DNA of 64,000 nucleotides from NCBI RefSeq assembly GCF_900104535.1, contig NZ_LT629710.1, positions 3,817,501 through 3,881,500 of the forward strand, given 5' to 3'. Both the position numbers and the translations under genes were made by a program. Below are positions 26,539-35,278 of the stretch, one piece after another. Numbering within the stretch: position 1 is the stretch's first letter; every line of letters starts with the position of its first letter. The notes beneath the pieces are model-generated. The model was not told the DNA's origin and searched no databases. It saw only the letters and a list, made by a program, of their open reading frames with translations. Source of the DNA: Nakamurella panacisegetis (GTDB lineage Bacteria > Actinomycetota > Actinomycetes > Mycobacteriales > Nakamurellaceae).

Positions 26539-26912
26539 TCAGATGGCCCACAGGGCTTGGGTGGGTGACATGCGTGCTGCTCGTAGGGCGGGTAGGAGTC
26601 CGGCTGCGGCGCCGATGAGGACCGCGGAGCCGAGGCCGCCGGCCCAGGCGATGGTCGGTATGACGACGGCCCAGCCGCCTTTGGTTGAGGCGTAGATGGC
26701 GGTCGACAGGACGCCGAGGCCGACGCCGACGGCGCCTCCGATGAGTGCGAGGAAGATGGCTTCGGCGAGGAATTGGATGCGGATGTGGCCTTTGGTTGCT
26801 CCGAGGGCTCGTCGCAGCCCGATCTCGCTTCGGCGTTCTAGGACGGAGATGATCATGATGTTGGCGACTCCGACGGCGCCGACGAGCAGGGCGACGGCCC
26901 CCGAAATGGACG
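26539..26912 (-). pseudogene. ABC transporter permease (FtsX/MacB type), only C-terminal part
   Basis: ALLVGAVGVANIMIISVLER, RSEIGLRRALGATKGHIRIQ, FLAEAIFLALIGGAVGVGLG and LLPALRAARMSPTQALWAI form the last three FtsX helices of a MacB-like permease. The large N-terminal part is absent and the upstream sequence past about 26912 is unrelated. No ATPase gene lies nearby. Confidence 0.85.
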
Positions 26913-27197
26913 CCGGTGAGGCCGCGGACCGTCGGTGAGTCGTCCGGCGACGGGTGTCGCTAGCCACAAGCGTTCTGACCGTGGGCGGGCCCGGACCGGG
27001 CTGTCGGTGGCGCCGGACCCGAGGCCGCCACACAGCAATTCGCCAGCGCCTCCGTGGTCCACGGGCACGGCTTGTCCCCAGGCCGTGAGTTGTCCACATT
27101 CTTTCGATCCGCGGTGTTGCCGGCGGCAGGACGCGGCATTGTCGGTGCAGTCGTATGGGTTCTGGTTCGGTGCGGGTGGCTGTGGGGGGTGATGGGT

Positions 27198-28115
27198 GTG
27201 GCGTTGGCGACGACGTGGGCGGTGGCGCTGTCGGGGGTGTCGGGCGAGTTGGTGAAGGTCGAAGCGGATCTGGCCAATGGGTTGCCGGCGACGACGGTGA
27301 TCGGGTTGGGCGACGTGGCGGTGACGCAGGCGCGGGATCGGGTGCGTTCGGCGGTGGTGAACTCGGGTCATCGGTGGCCGGAGAAGCGGATCACATTGGC
27401 GTTGTCGCCGGCGGCATTGCCCAAGCGGGGAGCGGGTTTCGACCTGGCGATGGCGGTGGCGGTGTTGGCGGCGGCGGAGATCATCCCGATCCATGCGCCG
27501 GGTGAGTTGGTGCTGCTCGGCGAACTGGGCTTGGACGGGCGGGTGTTGCCGACCAGAGGGACGTTGCCGAGTTTGCTGGCCACGAAGGCGGCGGGTCGGG
27601 CGGCGGCGATCGTGCCGGCGCCGAACCTCGCCGAGGCGGTGCTGGCCGGTGGCGTGCAGGTGCGTGGCGTGAGTTGCCTGGCCGATCTGATCGGCTACTT
27701 CAACGGGGAGCCGGATCGGTTGCAGTTGCCGCGGCCTGGTGTCGAGCCGGAGCTTCCGCCGATGGCCGACATGGTCGATGTGTTGGGGCAGCCGGAGGCC
27801 AGGGCGGCGTTGGAGTTGGCGGCGGCGGGCGGTCACCACCTGGCGATGATCGGACCGCCGGGGGCGGGCAAGACGATGTTGGCCGGCCGGTTGCCGGGTC
27901 TGCTTCCGAGGTTGGATCAGGAGTCGGCGCTGGAGGTCACGGCGGTGCACTCGGTGGCTGGGCAACTCGATGACGACGGGCCGTTGATCACCCGGCCGCC
28001 GTTCGTCGCACCGCATCACTCGGCGTCTCTGGCCGCGCTGATCGGCGGCGGTTCGTCGTTCATCCGTCCCGGCAGTGCCAGCCTGGCCCACCGGGGTGTG
28101 CTGTTCCTCGACGAG
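27198..28115 (+). pseudogene. yifB: yifB/comM (Mg-chelatase-like AAA ATPase), truncated at the Walker B motif
   Basis: From GTG 27198 the frame reads ALATTWAVALSGVSGELVKV, VVNSGHRWPEKRITLALSPA and GAGFDLAMAVAVLAA. HLAMIGPPGAGKTMLAGRLPG (Walker A), APHHSASLAALIGGG and HRGVLFLDE (Walker B) follow, all canonical for YifB/ComM, a helicase linked to branch migration during DNA uptake. After GACGAG at 28115 the family sequence stops. The ~200 C-terminal residues do not occur elsewhere in the window. A serine recombinase gene begins 23 bp later. Confidence 0.92.
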
Positions 28116-28137
28116 TCGAGCGATGTAAAGTACACCC

Positions 28138-29835
28138 ATGACGAACCAGTTGTCGGATGGCACGGTCGAAGGTGTGACGACAGACCCGGAGACCGGGGAG
28201 GAGCGGTCGTTTCTGCGCCGGCCGGGGCGATTGATCCGGACGGTGTCGTATCCAGCTTTCCGGGGCTATGACCGAGCGACCGTGAATGCGGGGAGTAGGC
28301 CGATCTGCCTGTACCTGCGTCTGTCCAAGTACCACAAGGACGGCCAGGACGCGATCGAACGGCAGCGGATCGACCTGACCCGCAAGTTGGCCGCCGAGGG
28401 GGGCTGGACGGTCATGGGTGAGTACGTCGACAATGACTCCGCGAGCGCTTCCGCAGTGCGGACCCGCAAGGGCTGGCATGCATTGAACGTCGACATCGAC
28501 GCCGGTCGAGTAACTGCAGTGGCATTTTGGAAACTTGACCGCACCAATCGGGTCGCCTCGCGGTGTATCGAGTGGATCGGGCAATGCCAGACGCGCGGCG
28601 TGACACTGGTGTCGCACCAGGACGCCTCCGATGAGCTGAACACAGCAACCGCTGGAGCAAAGCTCATTACTGGAATCAAAGCACTATTGGCCGAGGTCGA
28701 GACGGACACGATGAGCGAGCGCCAGCGCGCTGCCAAGGCCCACGCCGCTGAAGCGGGCTTTCACCACGGCGGGAGACGCCCGTTTGGGTGGATGCCTGGT
28801 CACCGAGAGACCGACGCATTGGGCCGTAGCGGGGTGCGCTTGGTGCCCCACCCTGTGGAGTTCGCGGCGCTGCAGGCTGCAGTGCCGATGGTGCTGGCGG
28901 GCTCGGGCCTAATGAGCGTGTCCCGTCACTGGATGGACGAGTTCGGGATCACGACCGCGGCCGGGATGCCGATGTACGAGGCCAGTGTGTATCGAGCGCT
29001 TATCTCGCCGCGGATGGTCGGTTATCGGATGCGGCAGGTGCCCGAGCATCAACGCGGCGTCCAGATCGATCTGCTCAATCATATTGCACGTGACCAGTCT
29101 GGGGAGCCGGTGATCGGGCAAGAGCCGGTGTGTGACCGGCTGACTTGGATGCGAATGTTGCGCGCACTTCAGGCAGCCTCGACGTCGCAGACGCGAAGGC
29201 CGTGGGGGTCGCACGAATGGCTCCTGACAGGGCTGATGTTCTGTCAGTGCGGCAACCGGCTCTATGGTCACCAGAAGAACTACAAGCACGCTGACGGGTC
29301 GAACGTGCGCACGTATGTGTATCGGTGCCACGCCAACCTCCGCAATGGTGCCGGCACATGCGCCAAGGCCGTTGCCGTGCAAGCGGATAGGGCCGAGGCT
29401 TTCGTGGAGGGCTGGCTTTTCGCGTATCTGTCCGACGAGCGGCTGGCCAAGGCCCGCGCCGAGGCTGCGGCTGCCCGGCAGGCCAGCAACCCCAACAACG
29501 GGCTGGTTACCGACCTGGACACGGCCCGCGCGGAGCGTGACGCCTTGTTGAGCCAGCAGGGCAGCCGGGAATACAAGGGCGCGATGGTCAGTGTGCTGGT
29601 GGGGCTGCTGGCGGAGGTTCAGGCTCGCATTGACAAGCTCGAGGGTCGTCTGGATGCCGTTCAGATCGATGATCTGCCGGTGATCTTGCAGGCGGACCTT
29701 GCCAGCCGCTGGCCGGACATGGATCTTGGCCAACGACGTCGGCTGCTGGCGCGGGTCATTGAGCGGATCGACGCGCAGCCCGGCCGTGGGCCGGTGGCTG
29801 ACCGATTAAGCGTCAGCCCGCGCGTACGACAGTGA
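28138..29835 (+). CDS. Large serine recombinase (phage/ICE integrase type)
   Basis: This 565-residue protein has an N-terminal resolvase domain (ICLYLRLSKYHKDG with the nucleophilic Ser in the YxRxS motif, then AIERQRIDL, VAFWKLDRTNR). A recombinase domain follows (AAKAHAAEAGFHHGGRRPFG). A zinc ribbon is present (MFCQCGNRLYG and RCHANLRNGAGTC), then a C-terminal coiled-coil. These are the features of large serine integrases, which recombine attP and attB without a host factor. Immediate contact with broken yifB indicates the attachment site. Confidence 0.93.
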   Translation: MTNQLSDGTVEGVTTDPETGEERSFLRRPGRLIRTVSYPAFRGYDRATVNAGSRPICLYLRLSKYHKDGQDAIERQRIDLTRKLAAEGGWTVMGEYVDNDSASASAVRTRKGWHALNVDIDAGRVTAVAFWKLDRTNRVASRCIEWIGQCQTRGVTLVSHQDASDELNTATAGAKLITGIKALLAEVETDTMSERQRAAKAHAAEAGFHHGGRRPFGWMPGHRETDALGRSGVRLVPHPVEFAALQAAVPMVLAGSGLMSVSRHWMDEFGITTAAGMPMYEASVYRALISPRMVGYRMRQVPEHQRGVQIDLLNHIARDQSGEPVIGQEPVCDRLTWMRMLRALQAASTSQTRRPWGSHEWLLTGLMFCQCGNRLYGHQKNYKHADGSNVRTYVYRCHANLRNGAGTCAKAVAVQADRAEAFVEGWLFAYLSDERLAKARAEAAAARQASNPNNGLVTDLDTARAERDALLSQQGSREYKGAMVSVLVGLLAEVQARIDKLEGRLDAVQIDDLPVILQADLASRWPDMDLGQRRRLLARVIERIDAQPGRGPVADRLSVSPRVRQ

Positions 29836-30170
29836 CCGAGGTGCTCTGGTGCTGCAGCGCTGCCTGACCGGTGGTCGGCGAGATGGATATCTCGAGGATA
29901 GAAACGACGTCTCGCGCGAGTTCATCGGGCAACGGCCCGTCGAGCTGCGCGGCGGCTTGGCCGGCGACCCAGCCGGCCAAGTAGTCGTCGCGACTGTCCG
30001 CTGCGACAAATGCAGGCACGGTGGGACACCGGCGATCCAACCTTGCGTAGGGGGCGCGGATGGCTCCCGTTCCGATGGCTGGGACGGCGGCTTGATGGAG
30101 GTCGTCGGTCGGTTGCTGCACTTCGAATACACGTGGTTTGGTTTTGGCGAATGTGGACGCCGCTCGGGAA
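29813..30170 (-). pseudogene. C-terminal part of an unknown gene, cut by the IS at 30171
   Basis: The frame from the IS end to TGA at 29813 reads like protein: FAKTKPRVFEVQQPTDDLHQ, DYLAGWVAGQAAAQLDGPLP, DELARDVVSILEIS. It overlaps the integrase stop tail-to-tail by about 20 bp. No family is recognised, and no matching N-terminal part is found on the far side of the IS. Confidence 0.45.
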
Positions 30171-30196
30171 TGAACCACCCCGGCATGTCCGGACAC

Positions 30197-31125
30197 CTAC
30201 GGGTTTGAGAGCGCAGCGGTTTGCTGGGCTCTGATTTGAGCGTAGTGGGCCTGCTCGAGTTCGACCGGTGGGAGGTCGCCGTTGTGCTCGTACAGGCGGC
30301 GGTGGTTGAACCAGTCGACCCATTCCAGGGTGGCGACTTCGACCTGCTCGACGGTCCGCCCGGGCCGCGGGGCTTGATCAGCTCGGTCTTGTAGAGCCCG
30401 TTGATCGTCTCGGCCAGAGCATTGTCGAAACTATCCCCGGTGCGACCAACGGAGGCGTCGATGCCGGCGTCGGCCAGCCGCTCGGTGAACGCCACAGACG
30501 TATATTGAGATCCGCGGTCGTTGTGGTGAATCAGCCCCGAAAGGTCCTGCACCCCTTCACGTTGCCGGGTCCAGATCGCGTGCTCGATGGCGTCCAGGAC
30601 GAGTTGCGCGGTCATCGTGGTCGCCGATCGCCACCCCACGATCCGACGGGAGTAGGCATCGATCACGAACGCCACGTACACCCACCCGGACCACGTCGAA
30701 ACATACGTGAAGTCGGCCACCCATAGGCGATCTGGCGCCTCCGGGTCGAAATGACGATCCACCAGATCACTGGCCCGTTGCGCTTGCGGGTCGGCGATGG
30801 TGGTGCGTTTGACCTTGCCCCGACGAGCCCCGACCAGACCGAGCCGGCGCATCAGCCGCTCCACCGTGCACCGGGCCACCGCGGTGCCTTCCCGGTTCAG
30901 CGTCAACCAGACCTTCCGCGCCCCGTAGACGCCGTAGTTCTCCGCATGCACCGCACTGACCTGCGCGGACAGCGCCTCGTCCCGGACAGCGCGGGCGGAG
31001 GGCTGCTGGTGGGTGCGGTCGTAGTAGGTGGACGACGCGATCTTGCAGCCGTGCTCGGTGAGCACCCGGCAGATCGTCCCGACGCCGTATTCCGCCTTGT
31101 GCTGATCGATGTAGCTGATGATCAC
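30197..31125 (-). pseudogene. Transposase OrfB of IS copy 1, C-terminal frameshift
   Basis: From GTG 31125 the frame carries a HTH_21 region and the rve core: RLWVADFTYVSTWSGWVYVA, GLIHHNDRGSQYTS and DSFDNALAETINGLYKTEL supply D, D and E. Just after IKPRGP (30360/30361) one base is missing; adding it back yields WRTVEQVEVATLEWVDWFNH and a stop at 30197. The catalytic core lies before the shift. The same deletion is in copy 2. Confidence 0.88.
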
Positions 31126-31444
31126 TTCTGTCGGCGGTCGAGCTCCGCCGCGAAAAAAGTTGACGCCGACTCAATATCTCGTTGGCCCGCTTCAACTCTC
31201 GGTTCTCCGCCCGCAACTTCCGCAGCTCCTCCGCCGCCTCGGAGGACACCCCCGGCCGTTTGCCGGCATCGACCTCGGCGCGGCGGACCCAGTTCTGCAC
31301 CGTCTGCGCAGTCCCGATCCCCAACTTCGCCGCGACCGACTCCACCGCCGCCCACTCCGACCCATGATCGGACCGGATCTCCGCCACCATCCGCACCGCC
31401 CGGTCCTTCAACTCGGCCGGGCACCGCTTCGACGTACTCGCCAT
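31122..31444 (-). pseudogene. Transposase OrfA of IS copy 1, frameshifted
   Basis: MASTSKRCPAELKDRAVRMV, GIGTAQTVQNWVRRAEVDAG and LRKLRAENRELKRANEIL give the HTH and leucine zipper of an IS3 OrfA. One base is missing near 31174 relative to copy 2 (GACTCAATATC against GACTTCAATATC), which destroys the end of OrfA ahead of the frameshift heptamer at 31152-31158. Confidence 0.9.
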
Positions 31445-31495
31445 GACTCCATCTTTCCTAACAAGAGGAGTGTCCGGACATGCCGGGGTGACTCA

Positions 31496-32309
31496 TGGCG
31501 ACCCGAAATCTACGGTCACCACCCATCACCGCAAATCACCTTCTGATGGTTTGAAAACGTGCAGTAAACGTGCACCTGAGTCCTGAAACGTAACTCAGCC
31601 CAATGGCGACCGCGGGCGCGGAGATCGGTTGCGCGGCTTGCGGTCGCGGGCGAGCAGGGCCATCGCCGCCGCCAGGTGGCTGCCATGTCCCGGCGCAAGC
31701 CGCCGGGCCGGGGGGCAAAGTGACAGCCAACGCAGGCGCTGAAGATCATCTTCACCCAATGCAACTCTGGCGGTCGCGCTGCCGGCGAGGGACCGCAACT
31801 GCGAGCGCTTCCCGGGCCCCTCAGTCCTCCTACGCGGCGTTGGCTGAGCCAAAGCCGCCGTCGTAGGGTCCGCGGTTGCTGCAGCTGGGCCACCGCCGAC
31901 GCAGGCCGGATCAGCACCGCCAGCCACCACGCGGCGGCCCTTGGAAGACGCCCTGCTCGGCGCGTTCGCCGCCGCACGTATGAGTACCTAGCGGAATGAT
32001 CACACCGACCTCCTGATGCGTGGGCCCCGCCCGATGCGGGAAGGTGTCCAGCGACCCCGACGTCTGCCATCGCGCTGACAGTCATCGGGGTATCCCGGCG
32101 GCGTCCAACATCGTGTTCGCGCTGCACGCACGCACGCTCGCACGGGCGGGCGGGCGCCGTCTTCAATAGGACATCCTGCTGACGCCGGACTCGGCGGCGA
32201 GGCTCGCGTCGGTGTCCCGGTGTCGCTGACTGAGGGTCGGCGCTGGGAGGGCGGCGTAGGTCAAGCGCTTCCTGCACCGATCTCGTTCACCGCAATGCGT
32301 GCCCTCCGG
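31496..32309. other. Roughly 810 bp with no convincing gene
   Basis: Long frames exist on the minus strand because of the high GC content, but their sequence is Arg-rich and lacks motifs or good starts. It lies between IS copy 1 and the ABC permease gene. Old gene remnants are possible but none could be named. Confidence 0.5.
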
Positions 32310-33146
32310 TCAGGCGTCGCGCCGCTTGAGCACCAGGGCAGCAACGCCGAGCGCGACTGCGGCGTAGAGGCAGAAGACGGCGAAGCCGGTCCAGGGGGAC
32401 AGACTCGTGGTGTCCGGCTTCACCGTGTAGATCGCAGCTCCGGCGTTGCTTGGCAGGTAGGGGCCGATGTTGTCCTGCCAGGTCTGCGGCAGGATCGCCA
32501 GTATCCCGGGTAGGACGAGGAGAAGGCCGAACAGGGCGGCGATGCCGCCGGCGGTCGACCGGATGATGAAGCCCAGGCCGACGCCGAGCAGGGCCACCAC
32601 GGTGAGGTACAGGCCGGTTCCGACCGTCGCCCGCAGCGCTCCGGCCGCGGCCAGGGTGGTGCCGTGGCTGGCCAGGGCGGCCTGGCCGGTCAGGAAGGCG
32701 AGGAAGGCCGAGAGTTCCATGAGGACGAAGGTCACGGTCGCGAACAGGATGGCCTTGGCCCACAGCACGGGTAGCCGTCTGGGTGCTGCGGCCAGCGACG
32801 ATCGGATCATGCCGGTGCCGTATTCGCCGGTGATGAAAAGAACTCCGAGGACGCCGATGGCAAGTTGAGAGAAGTTGATGCCGGTGAGTGACTGGCCGAT
32901 GGGTTCGAAGCGGGCGAGTTCGCGGGGGCGCATGTGGGACCAGTCCTGGTTGGTCAGGATGCCGCCGGCGATGGCGACGACGACCAGGCCCGCGACGGCC
33001 AGGATCATGGTGATCCAGCTGGATCGCAGCGAGCGGAGCTTGACCCATTCGGAACTGAGCACCCGGGGAAGGGTGACAGGCGCCGGATTCGCCTGGGGTG
33101 TATAGCGTTGCGGCGCGCGCGTGGGTTGGTCGTGGGTGGTGGTCAT
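32310..33146 (-). CDS. ABC-2 type transporter permease
   Basis: This 278-residue protein has about six membrane helices (SWITMILAVAGLVVVAIAGG, QLAIGVLGVLFITGEYGTGM, ALLGVGLGFIIRSTAGGIAA). FITGEYGTGMIRSSLAAAPR is the hallmark of actinobacterial ABC-2 permeases. Its ATG overlaps the stop of the ATPase gene by 4 bp. It is the last gene of the five-gene minus-strand operon starting at 37395. Substrate is unknown; drug, lipid or peptide antibiotic export are the usual roles. Confidence 0.9.
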   Translation of the reverse strand: MTTTHDQPTRAPQRYTPQANPAPVTLPRVLSSEWVKLRSLRSSWITMILAVAGLVVVAIAGGILTNQDWSHMRPRELARFEPIGQSLTGINFSQLAIGVLGVLFITGEYGTGMIRSSLAAAPRRLPVLWAKAILFATVTFVLMELSAFLAFLTGQAALASHGTTLAAAGALRATVGTGLYLTVVALLGVGLGFIIRSTAGGIAALFGLLLVLPGILAILPQTWQDNIGPYLPSNAGAAIYTVKPDTTSLSPWTGFAVFCLYAAVALGVAALVLKRRDA

Positions 33147-34150
33147 GCTGCGCTCTTCTCGCCGAGGGTGGTGCCGCCGTGGTATTCGACGGATTCGCTG
33201 GTCAGGGCCATGAATGCCTCTTCCAGAGAGGCTTGCTGCGGGGTCAGTTCGTGGAGGGCGATGTGGTTGGCCAGCGCGAGGTCGCCGATCTGTTGCGCGG
33301 TGAGCCCGGTGACCTGTAGCCGTCCTTCGTGATCGGCGGCTGTGTAGCCGGCGGTGGTGATAAGGCGCTGCAGGTCGGATGTTCGGGGGGTGCGAACCAG
33401 GACGCTGGCCCGCGACGAGGATGCGATCAGCTCCGCGATGGGTAGGTCCGCGATGAGCTTGCCCTTGCCGATGACGATGAGATGGTCCGCGGTTTGGGCC
33501 ATCTCGCTCATCAGGTGGCTGGAGACCAGCACCGTGCGGCCCTCGGCCGCCAAGTTCTTGAGCAGGTTGCGGATCCAGAGAATCCCGTCGGGGTCCAATC
33601 CGTTGACCGGCTCGTCCAGGATGAGGGTGCCGGGGTCGCCGAGTAGGGCCGACGCGATGCCTAGGCGCTGACCCATGCCCAGGGAGAACGCGCCGGCCCG
33701 CTTGCGGGCGACGTCGCTGAGCCCGACGAGGTCGATGACCTGCTGGACCCGGGAGGTGGTGATGCCGTGGGTCTTGGCCAGCGCGAGCAGGTGGTGGTAG
33801 GCGGATCGTCCGGTGTGTACGGAGCGGGCTTCCAGTAGTGCGCCCACTTCGTGTAGAGGGGCGGGCAGATCCGCATACAGCTTGCCGTTGACGGTGACCA
33901 GTCCGCCGGTGGGACGGTCCAGGCCGAGGATCATCCGCATGGTGGTGGACTTGCCCGCGCCGTTTGGTCCCAGAAATCCGGTGACAATTCCGGGACGGAC
34001 AGTGAAGTTCAATCGGTCGACCACGGTCTTCTGGCCATAGGTCTTGGTCAGCGATTGGGCTTGGATCAAGGTGATTGCCTGTCTGTGGTGAGTCGGTGGG
34101 GGTGCGGGATCGGGGGTGAGGCAAGGTGAGGGCGAGGCGCGTCCGAGCAT
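33143..34150 (-). CDS. ABC transporter ATP-binding protein
   Basis: Walker A is GFLGPNGAGKSTTMRMILGL, the signature is AFSLGMGQRLGIASALL and Walker B is TLILDEPVNGLDPDG, followed by the H-loop VSSHLMSEMA. A C-terminal extension (VLVRTPRTSDLQRLITTAGY) is typical of ABC-2 exporters. Homology begins about residue 30 (IQAQSLTKTYG), so the true start may be TTG or another codon near 34065 instead of ATG 34150. It pairs with the overlapping permease. Confidence 0.93.
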   Translation of the reverse strand: MLGRASPSPCLTPDPAPPPTHHRQAITLIQAQSLTKTYGQKTVVDRLNFTVRPGIVTGFLGPNGAGKSTTMRMILGLDRPTGGLVTVNGKLYADLPAPLHEVGALLEARSVHTGRSAYHHLLALAKTHGITTSRVQQVIDLVGLSDVARKRAGAFSLGMGQRLGIASALLGDPGTLILDEPVNGLDPDGILWIRNLLKNLAAEGRTVLVSSHLMSEMAQTADHLIVIGKGKLIADLPIAELIASSSRASVLVRTPRTSDLQRLITTAGYTAADHEGRLQVTGLTAQQIGDLALANHIALHELTPQQASLEEAFMALTSESVEYHGGTTLGEKSAA

Positions 34151-34177
34151 GGGTTTGGTTGCGCGTCCCTGCGAAGA

Positions 34178-35254
34178 TCAGGTGGTGCGGTGGGCCGAGT
34201 CATCGGGCCCGGTGTGGACCTGCTGGGCGGCGACGATCAGCCACCCGAGGACGACGACGCTTCCGGTGGACAGCAGCCGGTACAGAAGGACCGCGGCCAA
34301 TGCGGGTGCGGCGGCGGCGCCGGCCATGGTGATGCCCAGAGTCATCGCCGTCTCGACGGCGCCCAGTCCGGCCGGCAGTGGCAGGAGACTACCGGCGGCC
34401 ATGCCGGCCGTGTAGGTGAGAAGCAGCGCGGGGAAGGTGATGTGGATGCCGACCGCTGCGCAGCACGCAGCAAGGCAGGCCAGGTCCATGGCCCAGTTCG
34501 CCAACGCCAGCATCGCGGCGGCCAGCCAGTCCCGGGCCGATGGTCGGATGACCCGCAGATCGGCGACGATCTCCGACAGCCGCGCGGCGCCCGTCTGGAC
34601 GGGCTTGCGGCGGAGCCGGTTGATGCCGACCAAACCCCGGTGGGCCCATCGGACGATGTGGGCGGGGTGGTGTGCAGTCTGAACCAGGGCGATCGCCGTC
34701 GCCAGGCCCAGTGCGATCTCCAGGATCGGGATGGCGATGGACCCGCCGGTGCCGGCGGTGAGCGCGAGACCCAGTACTCCGATCCCACTGAGGGTCAGCG
34801 TCGATAGCAGGCCGGTGATGGCCATGGACCATGTCGTCGCCGATGTCGAGGCGCCCCAGGCCCGAAGGTGACGGTAGGCGTAGGCGGTGGAGAAAACGGC
34901 CCCGGCCGGCAATGTGGTGTGCACGGCGCCGGCTCCGTAGCTGACCGCCAGGGTTCGCCGCAACCGCACGCGGGAGCCACCAACGGCCAGGGTGCGGGTG
35001 CGCAGTGCGGCGAAGGCGAGCATTGAACCGAGAGTGGCGGTGAGCCCTGCTAGCAGCCACATCAGTGAGGCGCTGGCCAGGCTGCCCACCCCGGCGGTGA
35101 GCGTCGGTGCGGCGGTCACCAGGTAGATGACGAGAGTCGCCGGCACGAAGACGCCGACGGCGATCCGGCGACCCACCGTGCCACGGGATGGTGCCGGCTC
35201 GACGGTGGCTGCAGCAGTGGCTGCGGTGCGCTGGTCAACCGTCGTTTCGGGCAT
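34178..35254 (-). CDS. Lysylphosphatidylglycerol synthase-type membrane protein (flippase domain)
   Basis: This 358-residue protein has about eight helices and no soluble synthetase domain. VSYGAGAVHTTLPAGAVFST, AGLGAVETAMTLGITMAGAA and VLLYRLLSTGSVVVLGWLIV match the LPG_synthase_TM/UPF0104 family, whose members flip or modify lipids. It starts 24 bp after the kinase stop. Its place between a two-component system and an ABC exporter hints at a cell-envelope stress or antimicrobial peptide response. Confidence 0.88.
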   Translation of the reverse strand: MPETTVDQRTAATAAATVEPAPSRGTVGRRIAVGVFVPATLVIYLVTAAPTLTAGVGSLASASLMWLLAGLTATLGSMLAFAALRTRTLAVGGSRVRLRRTLAVSYGAGAVHTTLPAGAVFSTAYAYRHLRAWGASTSATTWSMAITGLLSTLTLSGIGVLGLALTAGTGGSIAIPILEIALGLATAIALVQTAHHPAHIVRWAHRGLVGINRLRRKPVQTGAARLSEIVADLRVIRPSARDWLAAAMLALANWAMDLACLAACCAAVGIHITFPALLLTYTAGMAAGSLLPLPAGLGAVETAMTLGITMAGAAAAPALAAVLLYRLLSTGSVVVLGWLIVAAQQVHTGPDDSAHRTT

Positions 35255-35278
35255 GGGGTTGACGATGCCGTGGCGGTC

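Larger units (their letters stand above)
30171..31495 (-). mobile_element. IS3-family element, IS150/IS51 type, copy 1 (1325 bp)
   Basis: Terminal repeats are TGAACCACCCCGGCATGTCC and, inverted at the right end, TGAGTCACCCCGGCATGTCC, with about 23 of 25 bases matching. The element is nearly identical to copy 2 (55795-57120). No target duplication is visible (GAA left, TGG right), so the flanks may have been rearranged. It carries one base fewer than copy 2, a deletion in orfA near 31174. Confidence 0.93.

Noticed and set aside
26853-28163. 436-codon minus-strand frame opposite yifB
   Set aside because: Arg/His/Gln-rich shadow of the yifB coding strand with no domain.
31516-32277. 253-codon minus-strand open frame
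   Set aside because: Arg- and Pro-rich, no start signal, no motif; more likely non-coding or old remnant DNA.
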